Below are positions 17,103 through 26,552 of a stretch of DNA of 34,054 bases, in pieces (the stretch's first letter is position 1; every line of letters begins with the position of its first letter). Both the position numbers and the translations under genes were made by a program. The notes under the pieces are model-generated. The model had not been told where the DNA came from and did no database searches. It was given only the letters and a program-made list of their open reading frames with translations. Source of the stretch: Bacillus sp. FJAT-27245 (GTDB lineage: Bacteria; Bacillota; Bacilli; Bacillales; Cytobacillaceae); contig NZ_LIGI01000001.1 of assembly GCF_001273955.1 (NCBI RefSeq), positions 3,448,482 to 3,482,535 on the forward strand, written 5' to 3'.

Positions 17103-18032
17103 TTATCTTTTATTACTTTTTGGGTCAAGAGCATCGCGGAGCCCGTCCCCAATAAAGTTAATGCACAATACCGTTAACAGAATTAACAAACCGGGCGGTA
17201 TCCACGCACTTGGGCTATTTCGTAAAATACGTAAGCTTTGCGCTTCGGAAATCATATTCCCCCAGGTAGGTGTTGGCTGAGGTATCCCAAAGCCAATAAA
17301 GCTTAGACCTGATTCAATAATAATGTAAGTTGCCATCATTAATGTTGCATTTACCACAATTGGCCCAATCGCATTAGGGATAAAATGCCTCAAAATGATT
17401 CTCAAATCACTGGCGCCGATTGCCCTCGCTCCGAGCACAAATTCCTGTTCTCTTAGAGAAAGAAAAGTTCCTCGGATAATCCTTGTTAGATTTGGCCATG
17501 CCGTAAGAGCAATGATTGTAACAAATATCCCGATTGTAACCTTTTCAAGCAGTGCAACGATGGTTAAACAGAGAACAAGGAACGGCAACATTAACATCAT
17601 GTCTGTAAATCGCATGATGACAGCATCTATTTTACCGCCATAGTATCCCGCAATAGATCCTAACGTTACACCAATAATAAGTGTGAAAATCATCGCACTA
17701 AATCCAACAATAAGAGAGATTCGGCCGCCATATAATAAACGGGATAGAATATCACGGCCGGAACTATCATTCCCTAATGGATGGTCGGCACTTGGCGGCC
17801 TTTCAATCAATAATAAATTGGATTTCGTTGGGCTATGGTCGGTTAAAAGGGGTGCCGCAGATACGGCCACCACGATTAGAAAAAGGATAATCACCCCTGC
17901 TACGGCAAGCTTATTTTTCATAAAACGCCGTAATGCAATTTGAAAAGGGCTTTTCCCAGCTACCACATTTTTCGGTACATCGGTTAAGGGTGTTTCCAGT
18001 GTTTCCTCGGTATTTGGTTGCAACGTTTTCAC
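17103..18032 (-). CDS. appC: oligopeptide ABC transporter, permease C
   Basis: Second inner-membrane subunit of an Opp/App-type peptide importer, about 309 residues. The OppC-type N-terminal region precedes the first helix (RFMKNKLAVAGVIILFLIVV). PPSADHPLGNDSSGRDILSRLLYGGRISL is the OppC-specific loop, and LGARAIGASDLRIILRHFIPNA is the EAA-type motif that contacts the ATPases. The GTG start lies 1 nt after the appB stop. A TTG at 18023 with GAGG 8 nt before it is an alternative start. Last gene of the operon. Homologous to DppC/OppC; the app name follows the D-F-A-B-C gene order seen in B. subtilis. Confidence 0.9.
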   Translation of the reverse strand: MKTLQPNTEETLETPLTDVPKNVVAGKSPFQIALRRFMKNKLAVAGVIILFLIVVAVSAAPLLTDHSPTKSNLLLIERPPSADHPLGNDSSGRDILSRLLYGGRISLIVGFSAMIFTLIIGVTLGSIAGYYGGKIDAVIMRFTDMMLMLPFLVLCLTIVALLEKVTIGIFVTIIALTAWPNLTRIIRGTFLSLREQEFVLGARAIGASDLRIILRHFIPNAIGPIVVNATLMMATYIIIESGLSFIGFGIPQPTPTWGNMISEAQSLRILRNSPSAWIPPGLLILLTVLCINFIGDGLRDALDPKSNKR

Positions 18033-18033
18033 C

Positions 18034-18999
18034 TCAATCGTAGCGGATTCGTGGATCTACAATACTATAAAAAATATCTGCCAATAAATTTCCTACCAAT
18101 ATTGTACACCCAAGCAGAAGATTAATAGCCATAATAACCGGGTAATCACGGTTTCCAATTGAATTGATAAACAAAGTGCCTATACCCTGGTATTGGAATA
18201 CACCTTCAGTAATAACAGCCCCGCTTAATAAAGCCCCAATTTCAAAGCCTAAAAGGGTTATGATCGGGATTAAAGCATTGCGGAGGGTATGTTTGTATAA
18301 GACGTTTTGTTCGGTCATTCCCTTTGCTCTTGCTGTTCGAATATAATCACTTGATAAAACATCAAGTACTTCAGAACGCATAAAGCGCATATATGAAGCA
18401 GTTCCACCCAACCCAAGCGTTAATCCTGGCAAAATCAAATGGCTTAGTTTATCTTTGAATAACTCGAAGCCCTCCAAGCCAGGCTGTGAAACCGATCCAT
18501 GTGAAGGAAGCCAGCCGAGTTTTATAGAAAACAGGTAAATAGCGACTAGCCCAAAGAAGAAGTTCGGAACGGCCAGGCCAAAAAATCCGAAGGTAGTCGC
18601 ACCATAGTCAAATGGCGAATAAGGATTTCGCGCGGAATAGATGCCAATCGGTATTGAAACGATAATTGTAATAAAAAGAGTAAAAATACCGAGGTAAAAC
18701 GTATTTGCGAGCCGATCCCCGATTAATGTCGCTACATCGCGGCCTCTATAAATAAAGGACTCTCCGAAATCCCCCTGAACGACGTTTGTTAACCAATGAA
18801 AATATTGAACCGGTACCGGATCATTTAAACCCAACGCTTCCCTTTGCCTTTCAAACACTTCCGGGTCAATGTCAGGATTCATTAACCTGCCTGTAAGCGG
18901 ATCACCTGGCGCGGCCTTTATTAGTCCAAATACAATAATGGTCAGGGCGATAAGCATCGGGATAAAAATCAGAATTCGCCGAATGATATATTTGTACAA
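18034..18999 (-). CDS. appB: oligopeptide ABC transporter, permease B
   Basis: First inner-membrane subunit of the peptide importer, 321 residues, six predicted helices. Starts MYKYIIRRILIFIPMLIALT, the classic OppB/DppB first helix, followed by the periplasmic-type loop AAPGDPLTGRL...REALGLNDPVPVQYFHWL and the coupling motif DYIRTARAKGMTEQNVLYKHTLRNALIPIITLLG. Ends NLLADIFYSIVDPRIRYD. GGGGGAAC lies before the ATG. It is separated from the binding-protein gene upstream by 153 nt holding a terminator-like hairpin, and from appC by 1 nt. Confidence 0.92.
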   Translation of the reverse strand: MYKYIIRRILIFIPMLIALTIIVFGLIKAAPGDPLTGRLMNPDIDPEVFERQREALGLNDPVPVQYFHWLTNVVQGDFGESFIYRGRDVATLIGDRLANTFYLGIFTLFITIIVSIPIGIYSARNPYSPFDYGATTFGFFGLAVPNFFFGLVAIYLFSIKLGWLPSHGSVSQPGLEGFELFKDKLSHLILPGLTLGLGGTASYMRFMRSEVLDVLSSDYIRTARAKGMTEQNVLYKHTLRNALIPIITLLGFEIGALLSGAVITEGVFQYQGIGTLFINSIGNRDYPVIMAINLLLGCTILVGNLLADIFYSIVDPRIRYD

Positions 19000-19108
19000 T
19001 GTTCCCCCTCCATTCTATTAGGTACTGCATCAAAATTTCCCAGCATCGGCGAACAGAACATAGATGCTAAAGTTCAGCGCCGCTTCCCCGCTTCCACTTA
19101 TTTAACAG

Positions 19109-19136
19109 AAAAGCGTCCGGCGTTAGCCCGAACGCT
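19109..19136 (-). terminator. hairpin between binding-protein and permease genes (attenuator)
   Basis: Minus strand: AGCGTTCGG, 7-nt loop, CCGGACGCT, then TTTTCTG (19112-19136). All nine pairs form, with one G-U. It lies 16 nt after the appA stop, inside the operon, so it likely reduces read-through into appB/appC or protects the appA message end. Confidence 0.75.
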
Positions 19137-19152
19137 CTTCCTGTCTATCCTC

Positions 19153-20898
19153 TTACTTTGTTACATACCATAGATGAGGGTCATTTATGAATGTAGATGG
19201 CAATACACTGATACCTTGTAGACGCTTGTTATGTGCCCATATACTGTTTTGTGCATACAGGATGAGAGACGGCATATCTTCGCCGAATAATACTTGCCAG
19301 TCACTGTATACTTTCTTTCGGTAATCCTGCTCAAACGCATCAGGAGGCTTGACCGCATCTTTTAATAGCTTATCAGAGTCCGGATTGATCCAGCGCTGAT
19401 AGTTGTATCCAGAGGTTGAAGCCCACAATCCGCTCGGATCCGGATCAGTGCTGCTTAGGCTCCAGCCCATTAGGTAAAGATCCCAATCCTGGCTATTATT
19501 TTCAAGATCCTCAAAGTAAGCTGCTGTTTCCTTAGGCTGGCGAAGATTGATATCGATACCTACCTCCTCCAGGAACTCGACAATAATTGGGGCAGAACGC
19601 TCACGAATTTGGTTTCCAGTCGGATAGTTCATATTAAGAACCCATTTATTCCCTTGTGGATCTTCACGGAACCCATCACCGTCTTTATCCACATATCCTG
19701 CTTTATCAAGTAATTCTTTCGCTTTATCCGGATCAAATTTATATTGGTTTGGAGCTTCTCCGTCATAAGCCCAGAATTGAGTCGCGATTGGTGAATTTTG
19801 TACTGAACCGCGTCCGTAGAGTAAACCATCGATGATGCCTTTACGATCGATAGCATAAGCAATGGCTTGACGCACTTCCTTATTTGATATCTTCTTATTT
19901 TCAGTCCATTTTGATGGATCTACTGCAGTATCACCCTTTGCACGGTGGTTCATCATCATTCCCATAATTTGATATCCGAAATCCGGCTGTTCAATAATCT
20001 CGACATGATCCAGATCAGCTACTGTTTCATAGTCTGCAGGCTGTACTCCGTTAGGGTCGGCTACAAAGTCAATTTCACCCTTTTCAAGTAATCCTAAGAT
20101 AACCGCTTGGTCAACAATTTTCCAAACGACACGGTCTAATTTAGGCTCGCCTTTCCAGTAGTCAGCATGCTTTGATAGTACATATTGCTCCCCTTCAACC
20201 ATTTCAGTAAATTTGAAAGGACCGGTGCCCACAACCTCATTTGGATTGCGTGAGGCCGGAGCCTGTGGAATGTCCGCAACAGGGATATCCTTGAATACGT
20301 GCTCAGGAATAATTGGGAAAGCTGCATCCGGAAGAGCCATCACGTTTGGCTCAGCATATTTAAACGTTACAGTATGCTCATCAACTGCCACCACACCTTG
20401 GAATTCCTGGGATTTACCCGTAGAGAATTCCTCGTAACCTAATAACCTTTCAACGTAATTTACACGCACCCCACCTGCTTCTACGTAGCCAGGGCTGGCA
20501 AGTGTCTTATAAGTGAACACGACGTCATCTGCCGTGAACGGTTCACCATCATGCCACTTTACCCCTTCTTCTAACTTAAATGTAGCTTCCGTCTGGTCAT
20601 CGTTGAATTCCCACTCTTTTGCCAGGTTTGGAATGAATCCAAGATTTTCATCCTGGGAAAGCAATCCTTCATGTGTAAAAGAAAGGATATTGCTTTCATA
20701 CGCCTCTGTGTAGAAAATAGGGTTAAATAAACCGGTAGGCGCGGTATCCATAACCCCAGTAATCGTTCCGCCACTTTTCGGTTCGCCCTTTGCATTATCA
20801 TCCTTACCAGATGTGGGCTTTTTCCCTGAACAAGCAGCGAGAACTCCCAACACGAGTACAAAACTTAGCAAAAGCAGCCAACTTTTCCTTCTTTTCAA
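19153..20898 (-). CDS. appA: oligopeptide ABC transporter, substrate-binding lipoprotein
   Basis: Extracellular peptide-binding protein anchored by lipid, 581 residues from the TTG at 20898 (GGGGTGG 5 nt upstream). The signal peptide LKRRKSWLLLLSFVLVLGVL ends in the lipobox LAAC. The SBP_bac_5 family signature follows: LAKEWEFNDDQTEATFKLEEGVKWHDGEPFTADDVVFTYKT, then FPIIPEHVFKD, VGTGPFKFTE, KISNKEVRQAIAYAIDRKGI and MNYPTGNQIRERSAPIIVEFLEEVGI. The frame is open 53 codons further upstream into appF, but that extension lacks a ribosome binding site and would bury the signal peptide. It precedes appB in the operon; substrate (peptide length, or nickel/glutathione) cannot be read from sequence. 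Confidence 0.93.
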   Translation of the reverse strand: MKRRKSWLLLLSFVLVLGVLAACSGKKPTSGKDDNAKGEPKSGGTITGVMDTAPTGLFNPIFYTEAYESNILSFTHEGLLSQDENLGFIPNLAKEWEFNDDQTEATFKLEEGVKWHDGEPFTADDVVFTYKTLASPGYVEAGGVRVNYVERLLGYEEFSTGKSQEFQGVVAVDEHTVTFKYAEPNVMALPDAAFPIIPEHVFKDIPVADIPQAPASRNPNEVVGTGPFKFTEMVEGEQYVLSKHADYWKGEPKLDRVVWKIVDQAVILGLLEKGEIDFVADPNGVQPADYETVADLDHVEIIEQPDFGYQIMGMMMNHRAKGDTAVDPSKWTENKKISNKEVRQAIAYAIDRKGIIDGLLYGRGSVQNSPIATQFWAYDGEAPNQYKFDPDKAKELLDKAGYVDKDGDGFREDPQGNKWVLNMNYPTGNQIRERSAPIIVEFLEEVGIDINLRQPKETAAYFEDLENNSQDWDLYLMGWSLSSTDPDPSGLWASTSGYNYQRWINPDSDKLLKDAVKPPDAFEQDYRKKVYSDWQVLFGEDMPSLILYAQNSIWAHNKRLQGISVLPSTFINDPHLWYVTK

Positions 20899-21010
20899 TC
20901 CAACCACCCCTTTATTTTTTAAAAATAAACCTGATAGAACGGAAGCACGATTAGAGTAGGAGCACCACCCCCTATAAATAACTTCAATCTTCAAAACACT
21001 ATTCCAAAAC

Positions 21011-22012
21011 TTATTCGTACAAATGACAAGCGACATAATGACCATTTCCAACCTCATTTAATTCCGGACGAACCAGTTCACAGCGTTCATGGGCTTTTGG
21101 GCACCTAGTTCGGAATGCACAGCCGGTAGGCGGGTTAGAAGGACTTGGCAAGTCTCCTTTTAAAATTATTTTTTGTCTCTTATGTCGGACATCTGTAGAT
21201 GGAACTGAAGATAATAATGCTTCTGTATAGGGATGAAGTGGCTTTTCATAGAGGGATTTCTTAGGTGCAATTTCTGCTATACGGCCTAAATACATAACCG
21301 CAACCCTGTCACTAATATGCTTTACAACACTTAAATCATGGGCAATAAACAAATAGGTTAAATTAAACTCATCTTGCAGGTCGGCCATTAAGTTCAGTAC
21401 CTGGGCCTGGATGGAAACATCAAGGGCCGAAACTGGTTCGTCACAAATAACAAATTTCGGATTAAGAGACAATGCCCGTGCAATGCTAATTCTTTGACGC
21501 TGGCCACCTGAAAACTCATGTGGATATTTTAAGCGGTCATCCGGGCGCAAACCGACTTTTTCTAATAAATCGATCGCTTTGTCCCGTCGTTCGGCTCTTG
21601 ATAATTTTGTTTGAACGATTAGTGGCTCTTCAATTAGTTCTTGTACACTCATTTTAGAATTCAATGAGGCGTAGGGATCCTGAAAAACAATTTGCATATC
21701 ACGGCGGATTGGACGAAGCTGTCTATTTCCAAGTGTTGAAATATCTTGATTTTCAAAAAGGATTTGTCCTTCTGTTGGAGCAAGCAGCCTTAAAAGAACT
21801 CGGCCTAAGGTTGACTTTCCTGAACCTGATTCTCCAACTACTCCAAGCGTTTCTCCGCGCAGGACATCCAGAGAGACATCATCCACAGCCTTTACATGCC
21901 CTACTGTTTTTCTCAAAACGCCGCCCTTAATTGGAAAATACTTTTTAATGTTTTTGGCTTGCAATATATAATCTTGATCAGTCCTTGTTTCTGCTTTCTC
22001 AATCACAGACAC
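21011..22012 (-). CDS. appF: oligopeptide ABC transporter, ATP-binding subunit F
   Basis: One of two ATPases driving the importer, 333 residues from GTG at 22012 (AAGGAGG 8 nt upstream). Walker [10 protein letters not shown] at 60-68, Q-loop [11 protein letters not shown], signature FSGGQRQR, Walker [13 protein letters not shown], switch FIAHDL. The C-terminal oligopeptide-binding extension carries cysteines ([15 protein letters not shown]), as in OppF/DppF, where they can hold an iron-sulfur cluster. [20 protein letters not shown] is the OppF-type N-terminus. It follows appD by 13 nt; a 112-nt gap without a clear terminator leads to appA. Confidence 0.94.
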   Translation of the reverse strand: MSVIEKAETRTDQDYILQAKNIKKYFPIKGGVLRKTVGHVKAVDDVSLDVLRGETLGVVGESGSGKSTLGRVLLRLLAPTEGQILFENQDISTLGNRQLRPIRRDMQIVFQDPYASLNSKMSVQELIEEPLIVQTKLSRAERRDKAIDLLEKVGLRPDDRLKYPHEFSGGQRQRISIARALSLNPKFVICDEPVSALDVSIQAQVLNLMADLQDEFNLTYLFIAHDLSVVKHISDRVAVMYLGRIAEIAPKKSLYEKPLHPYTEALLSSVPSTDVRHKRQKIILKGDLPSPSNPPTGCAFRTRCPKAHERCELVRPELNEVGNGHYVACHLYE

Positions 22013-22025
22013 CGCTTCAACCTCC

Positions 22026-22997
22026 TTATTCGTACAAATAGCAACGGACGTTATGTCCAGGTTCCACACTCGCTAACTCAGGATTGCGTTCATTGCATTT
22101 TGGCATTGTGTGCGGACAACGGTCAGCAAATCGGCACCCAACTGGAAAGCTGTGTGCAGGGGGGACTGTGCCCCTAATCGCCCCAAGCCGCTCAACCTCT
22201 TTTTCAAGGCTTGGCAAGCTATCTAGCAATCCAATTGTGTAAGGATGTTTTGGTTTTAAAAATAGCTCATCAACCGTAGTTTCCTCGACAATCTGTCCTC
22301 CGTACATGACCATGACTCGGTCGGCATACTCTGCTACAACCCCTAAATCATGCGTAATCAGCAATACAGACATATTAAATTTCCGCTTCATTTCATCCAA
22401 TAAATCGAGGATTTGCGCTTGGATTGTCACATCGAGAGCCGTGGTCGGTTCATCGGCAATGAGTAACTTCGGGTCACAGGAGATAGCAATGGCAATCATT
22501 GCTCTTTGCCTCATCCCTCCGGATAATTGATGGGGATATTCGTTCATCGTTGCTTCAGCCCTGGGGAACCCTACGATCTTGAGAAGCTCCACCGCTTTTA
22601 TGTATGCCTGCTGCTTCGAGATTTTTTTATGTTTCATAATCGTTTCCATGATCTGATTGCCAATTGTAAATACTGGATTTAGTGCTGTCATCGGTTCTTG
22701 GAAAATCATTCCGATCTCCCTGCCGCGAACAGTTGACATTTGTTTATCTGAAAGCTTAACCAAATCCCTTCCGGAAAAATGAATAATGCCATCTTCAATT
22801 TTTCCCGGTTTTCCTATAAGCTTCATAATCGATAAGGAGGTTATACTTTTTCCACTGCCAGACTCTCCAACCAGGGCAACCGTTTCTCCTGGCGCGATGG
22901 AAAAATCAACCCCATCTACTGCTTTTGCTATCCTTTTGTCTTCTAAATAAAAATAGGTCTTTAAGTTTTTTACTTCTAATAATGCATTTGCAGCCAT
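22026..22997 (-). CDS. appD: oligopeptide ABC transporter, ATP-binding subunit D
   Basis: First gene of the operon, 323 residues. Walker A GESGSGKS at 44-51, Q-loop MIFQEPMTALNPVF, signature LSGGMRQR at 158-165, Walker B LLIADEPTTALD at 178-189, switch LITHDLGVVAEYADRVMVMYGG. The C-terminal extension has GCRFADRCPHTMPKC, the OppD/DppD cysteine motif. GGGGGAA lies before the ATG. The D-F-A-B-C order matches the B. subtilis app operon, unlike opp (A-B-C-D-F). A -10-like TATACT stands at 23063-23068 on the minus strand. Confidence 0.94.
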   Translation of the reverse strand: MAANALLEVKNLKTYFYLEDKRIAKAVDGVDFSIAPGETVALVGESGSGKSITSLSIMKLIGKPGKIEDGIIHFSGRDLVKLSDKQMSTVRGREIGMIFQEPMTALNPVFTIGNQIMETIMKHKKISKQQAYIKAVELLKIVGFPRAEATMNEYPHQLSGGMRQRAMIAIAISCDPKLLIADEPTTALDVTIQAQILDLLDEMKRKFNMSVLLITHDLGVVAEYADRVMVMYGGQIVEETTVDELFLKPKHPYTIGLLDSLPSLEKEVERLGAIRGTVPPAHSFPVGCRFADRCPHTMPKCNERNPELASVEPGHNVRCYLYE

Positions 22998-23360
22998 TTG
23001 CTTCCCCCCGACTTTAGTTAGGTAATAGTTAGGTACACCGAGAAATAATGCCGTGTTGCCGCAGTATACCTAATAAAATTTTAAAAAAAGAGTCGTTGGA
23101 TTTAATTGTAATCATAAATCCCCATAATATTCTGAATAGTAAATTATGATAATTGTATTACTAAATTATCACAAAATAAACACTTTTACGAATTTTGCGT
23201 GAAGTCCTTTTTGATTTTGTAATTGTTATTCCTATTTTTTTTTGGATAAATCATCTATGGAGTAATCTAACATTTAACTTTTATGATGATCGCCAAGTAG
23301 CTATCGAACCACATTTAATTAGCTTTAAAGTACCACAGCTTTCATCAGCCCATAAAACGC
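22998..23360. promoter_or_regulatory. upstream region of the app operon: candidate promoter and repeated TAGTTAGGTA motif
   Basis: TAGTTAGGTA occurs at 23015-23024 and again at 23026-23035, 11 nt apart. An inverted form, TACCTAA at 23067-23073, overlaps the candidate -10 (TATACT, minus, 23063-23068). This arrangement could be an operator. No convincing -35. From 23090 to 23360 the sequence is AT-rich with no gene I can support. Confidence 0.35.
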
Positions 23361-23390
23361 AAAAAAAAGGAAGCAGAGTTCCCTGCTTCC
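23361..23390 (-). terminator. rho-independent terminator of the opuA operon
   Basis: Minus strand: GGAAGCAG, loop GGAACT, CTGCTTCC followed by eight T. Perfect 8-bp stem, 8 nt after the opuABC stop codon. Also terminator-like on the plus strand (TTCTTT). Confidence 0.92.
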
Positions 23391-23397
23391 TTCTTTC

Positions 23398-25125
23398 CTA
23401 TTTCAAATCCTCAATCGAATCAATATCGACATAATCAGGAACGACCAATCCACTCTTCGTACCTTTCAGGTTGATGCCAAGGTCAACGAAATCGTCCTTG
23501 TACGTATTGAAATACTCAAGATGCGTACTTGGCAGCCAAGCACTAACCATTCCGTCGGAGCTTCCATTTGCAACGCCGGCAAACATCGGCCCGACTTCAA
23601 CCTGGCTAAGCGCGACCTTGTAGCCATGCTGTTCAAGGACCTTGCCAATCACGTTCGTGCTTGCGATCTCCGTATCCCAGGCCACATACACAAGGCTGAT
23701 TTTTTCACCATTCCCCTTCTGTGCACCTTTCGTCCACTCCGCCACTTTATCCTGATGGTCGGCGATCCACTTTTCAGCCGCTTCAGCCGGTGACAATCCT
23801 TCTTCAATCGAAACCATCACAGCTTCTATATCGCCCGTCTCCCAGGAAAATTGATCAAGGATTTTATACGCGCCAGGCGCATCCTTATCAAGCCCTTTCC
23901 GGACAATCGTATGGATTCCTTCCGACCCGCCGAAAACGCCATTCGGATCGTCTAGATATTTCAAATCAAACTTAGAAAACATCCAGTGCGGCGACCAGCC
24001 GGTAATAATAATCGGCTTCTTATTTTTATACGCTTTCTGCAATTCTGCAACCATCGCCGCCGAAGAACCCTCAACAATTTTCCAATCGTCCAGCCCATAT
24101 TCAGAAAGTGCTTTGCTCGCCTGCGACATGATGCCGGCCCCAGGCTCAATCCCGATAATCCGATAATGGGTTTGCCCACCAATCTCATTCGGATTACCCG
24201 TCATCGCCTTCTCCTTCGCAAACCCTTGCACAAGGAGCGTCCCGACAATAAGCGCTGCTACAACAGCAAATACATATCTTCCCTTCACAATATGCCCGTA
24301 TGCAGGCTTCCGCAGGTTTTGCGTGAACCGGTCGAGGATAATCGCGATAAACACAATCGATAACCCCGCCTCGAACCCTTGGCCTACATTAATCTGGCTG
24401 ACTGCGCGATAAACATCGGCCCCAAGCCCAGGTGCACCAACAAGTGAAGCCGTTACAACCATCGACAGCGCCAGCATGATGCTTTGGTTCACTCCTGCTA
24501 AAATTGTTGGCGTGGCAAGAGGGAGCTGAACTTTCATCAGCTTTTGCCCGCTCGTTGACCCGAATGCATCCGACGCTTCAATCAAATCTCTCGGCACTTC
24601 CTGTATCCCAAGATTCGTCATCCGGATCGTCGGCGCAATCGCGAAAATAAACGACGCAATAATGCCCGGAACGACCCCGATTCCAAAAAACAAAATCGAA
24701 GGAATTAAGTAAACGAACGCCGGCATCGTCTGCATGAAATCCAAAATAGGCGTAACAATTCTTTGCACTGTTTTACTTTGCGCACACCAGATCCCAAGCG
24801 GAATCCCGATCAGGATCGTCAGAAATCCCGACACAAGCACAATCGCAAGTGTTTGAATCGCTGAGTCCCAATAGCCAAGATTATCAATTAACAGTAAGCT
24901 CACCAACGTAAAAATTCCCAATGGCCATCTACTCGTATAGGCGACCAAAAGCGCCAGCACAACCATGACCACAATCGGCGGTCCCGCGCTTAAAACATTA
25001 ACGATCGCATCCAATAACCCATTGATTGCCGTAGTAATAAATGAAAACAAGCCGGCAAACGCGACCGTAATCCATTCAACTAAAGAATCGATCCATTTTC
25101 CTAGAGGGATTTTCGACATATTCAT
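23398..25125 (-). CDS. opuABC: glycine betaine/proline betaine ABC transporter, fused permease and binding protein
   Basis: Membrane permease (residues about 1-310) fused to an extracytoplasmic substrate-binding domain (about 320-575). The permease part has PILDFMQTMPAFVYLIPSILFFGIGVVPGI and the coupling region LIEASDAFGSTSGQKLMKVQLPLATPTI. The last helix, YVFAVVAALIVGTLLVQGFA, leads into the OpuAC-type domain. That domain shows candidate ligand-cage tryptophans in ITGWSPHWMF, LVYVAWDTE and VSAWLPSTHLEYF. Separate opuAB and opuAC genes are the rule in B. subtilis; the fused form resembles lactococcal OpuABC/BusAB (573 residues). It begins 4 nt after opuAA, with GGGGGAATG as ribosome binding site. 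Imports betaine under osmotic stress, with two copies per transporter. Confidence 0.94.
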   Translation of the reverse strand: MNMSKIPLGKWIDSLVEWITVAFAGLFSFITTAINGLLDAIVNVLSAGPPIVVMVVLALLVAYTSRWPLGIFTLVSLLLIDNLGYWDSAIQTLAIVLVSGFLTILIGIPLGIWCAQSKTVQRIVTPILDFMQTMPAFVYLIPSILFFGIGVVPGIIASFIFAIAPTIRMTNLGIQEVPRDLIEASDAFGSTSGQKLMKVQLPLATPTILAGVNQSIMLALSMVVTASLVGAPGLGADVYRAVSQINVGQGFEAGLSIVFIAIILDRFTQNLRKPAYGHIVKGRYVFAVVAALIVGTLLVQGFAKEKAMTGNPNEIGGQTHYRIIGIEPGAGIMSQASKALSEYGLDDWKIVEGSSAAMVAELQKAYKNKKPIIITGWSPHWMFSKFDLKYLDDPNGVFGGSEGIHTIVRKGLDKDAPGAYKILDQFSWETGDIEAVMVSIEEGLSPAEAAEKWIADHQDKVAEWTKGAQKGNGEKISLVYVAWDTEIASTNVIGKVLEQHGYKVALSQVEVGPMFAGVANGSSDGMVSAWLPSTHLEYFNTYKDDFVDLGINLKGTKSGLVVPDYVDIDSIEDLK

Positions 25126-25129
25126 AAAA

Positions 25130-26335
25130 TCATTCCCCCTCCATTTCGTTCAAGGAATCCTTATTTCCGGCCAAAGCGCCAATAACTGCTCCCCGGATAA
25201 TAATCCCTTTAATTCTATTCTCTTCATCAATAACGGAAATCGGCAAACTCGAGGTTGCCATCGTATCCATCAGATCCGTCAATAACGTATCCTCGGTGAC
25301 CGTCGGAATGTCCGTCGTCATCACGTCGGCAATCGACTTGTTCTGGTCAATCGCCTCCCGCGCCTGCTCAGCGGTCAATGCCCCAAGCAATTTCCGGTGG
25401 CGGTCAACGACAAAGATACTCGAATACCCTTGCTTCCGCATAATCTCAAGGGCAACACGCGGCCCCCTGTCGACACTAATCCGTTCAGGCCGCTTCATCA
25501 CATGCGAAGCCGTCAACACCTTCGACAAATCCACATCCTCAACGAACCTCTCAACAAATTCATTCGCAGGCTGCATCATGATTTGTTCCGGCGTGCCCAA
25601 CTGAATGATGCTGCCGTCCCTCATCAACGCAATCCGATCCCCAATCCTCAACGCCTCATCAAGGTCATGGGTAATAAAAATAATCGTCTTCTTGTATTGC
25701 TCCTGAATCTCAATCAATTCATCCTGCATATCTTTTCTAATCAATGGGTCAAGCGCACTGAACGCCTCATCCATTAAAATGATATCCGTATCGCTGGCAA
25801 GTGCTCGGGCAAGGCCAACCCGCTGCTGCATCCCGCCGCTCAGCTGGGATGGAAACTGGTCTTCATACCCTTTCAAGCCGACACTCTCCAACGCATTCAT
25901 CGCTTTTTTACGCCGCTCTTCCACAGCCACTTTCTTAATTTCCAGACCGTACTCCGCATTCTCAAGAATCGTTTTATGCGGGAACAACGCGAAATTCTGG
26001 AAAACCATGCTGATCTTTTTCTGCCGCACTTCCCTTAACCGCGCAGCATTCATCTTGACAATATCCTCACCGTCAATCAAAATCTCGCCGATTGTCGGAT
26101 CAATCAGCCTGTTGAACATCCGAATCAACGTCGACTTCCCGCTGCCCGACAACCCCATGATCACAAAAATTTCCCCAGGATATATCTCAAAGTTGACCTT
26201 ATTCACGCCAACCGTCTGCCCTGTCTGCTTCAAAATTTCCCTCTTCGACTTACCTTGCTTCAATAAATCAATTGCCGCACGAGGCGACTTTCCAAAAATC
26301 TTGGAAACATTCCTCACTTCAACTATGGGATTCAT
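25130..26335 (-). CDS. opuAA: glycine betaine/proline betaine ABC transporter, ATP-binding protein with CBS domains
   Basis: The ATPase of the OpuA importer, 401 residues. Walker A GLSGSGKST at 61-69, signature LSGGMQQR at 165-172, Walker B IILMDEAFSALD at 185-196, switch FITHDLDEALRIGDRIALM. The long QTGQTVGVNKVNFEIYPGE N-terminal stretch is OpuAA/ProV-specific. Two CBS domains occupy about 285-395 (VMKRPERISVDRGPRVALEIM, then VMTTDIPTVTEDTLLTDLMD); in OpuA they sense ionic strength and cyclic-di-AMP. AGAGGTG precedes the ATG. First gene of a two-gene operon closed by the terminator at 23361. No clear promoter elements could be fixed in the 110 nt upstream. Confidence 0.95.
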   Translation of the reverse strand: MNPIVEVRNVSKIFGKSPRAAIDLLKQGKSKREILKQTGQTVGVNKVNFEIYPGEIFVIMGLSGSGKSTLIRMFNRLIDPTIGEILIDGEDIVKMNAARLREVRQKKISMVFQNFALFPHKTILENAEYGLEIKKVAVEERRKKAMNALESVGLKGYEDQFPSQLSGGMQQRVGLARALASDTDIILMDEAFSALDPLIRKDMQDELIEIQEQYKKTIIFITHDLDEALRIGDRIALMRDGSIIQLGTPEQIMMQPANEFVERFVEDVDLSKVLTASHVMKRPERISVDRGPRVALEIMRKQGYSSIFVVDRHRKLLGALTAEQAREAIDQNKSIADVMTTDIPTVTEDTLLTDLMDTMATSSLPISVIDEENRIKGIIIRGAVIGALAGNKDSLNEMEGE

Positions 26336-26447
26336 TCAATCACCTCTTAATGTAAAATTGCCCATATCGTATTCAGTTTTGCCATTTGTTTATTGTTTTA
26401 TTTCCTGGGAAGGTAGAAAAGCACCACTTAAGAGAAGGAGCCGTTCG

Positions 26448-26552
26448 GTGACAACTTATACCAAGAGTAAAAGTTGGTACTTACGAAGACCTTTACTACT
26501 ATACACGAAATCCAAAAGAATTTCTCGTCTCAAAGCTCATAAATTTTGGTAA
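26448..26552 (+). CDS. possible 34-residue basic small protein
   Basis: GTG at 26448 with AGAAGGAG 7 nt upstream opens a frame reading MTTYTKSKSWYLRRPLLLYT and then KSKRISRLKAHKFW to a TAA at 26550. It is strongly basic and repeats YTKSK twice. It is divergent from opuAA and shorter than usual annotation limits. The good ribosome binding site is the main support; no family, promoter or terminator is recognised. A cre-like stretch GTAAAGCGTTTACA (26549-26562) overlaps its end. Confidence 0.35.
   Translation: MTTYTKSKSWYLRRPLLLYTKSKRISRLKAHKFW

Noticed and set aside
20899-21057. N-terminal extension of the appA frame by 53 codons
   Set aside because: It overlaps appF, lacks a ribosome binding site and would place the lipoprotein signal peptide internally.
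23195-23434. 79-residue plus-strand frame upstream of opuABC end
   Set aside because: It runs through the opuA terminator and into the opposite gene, has no ribosome binding site and looks non-protein-like.
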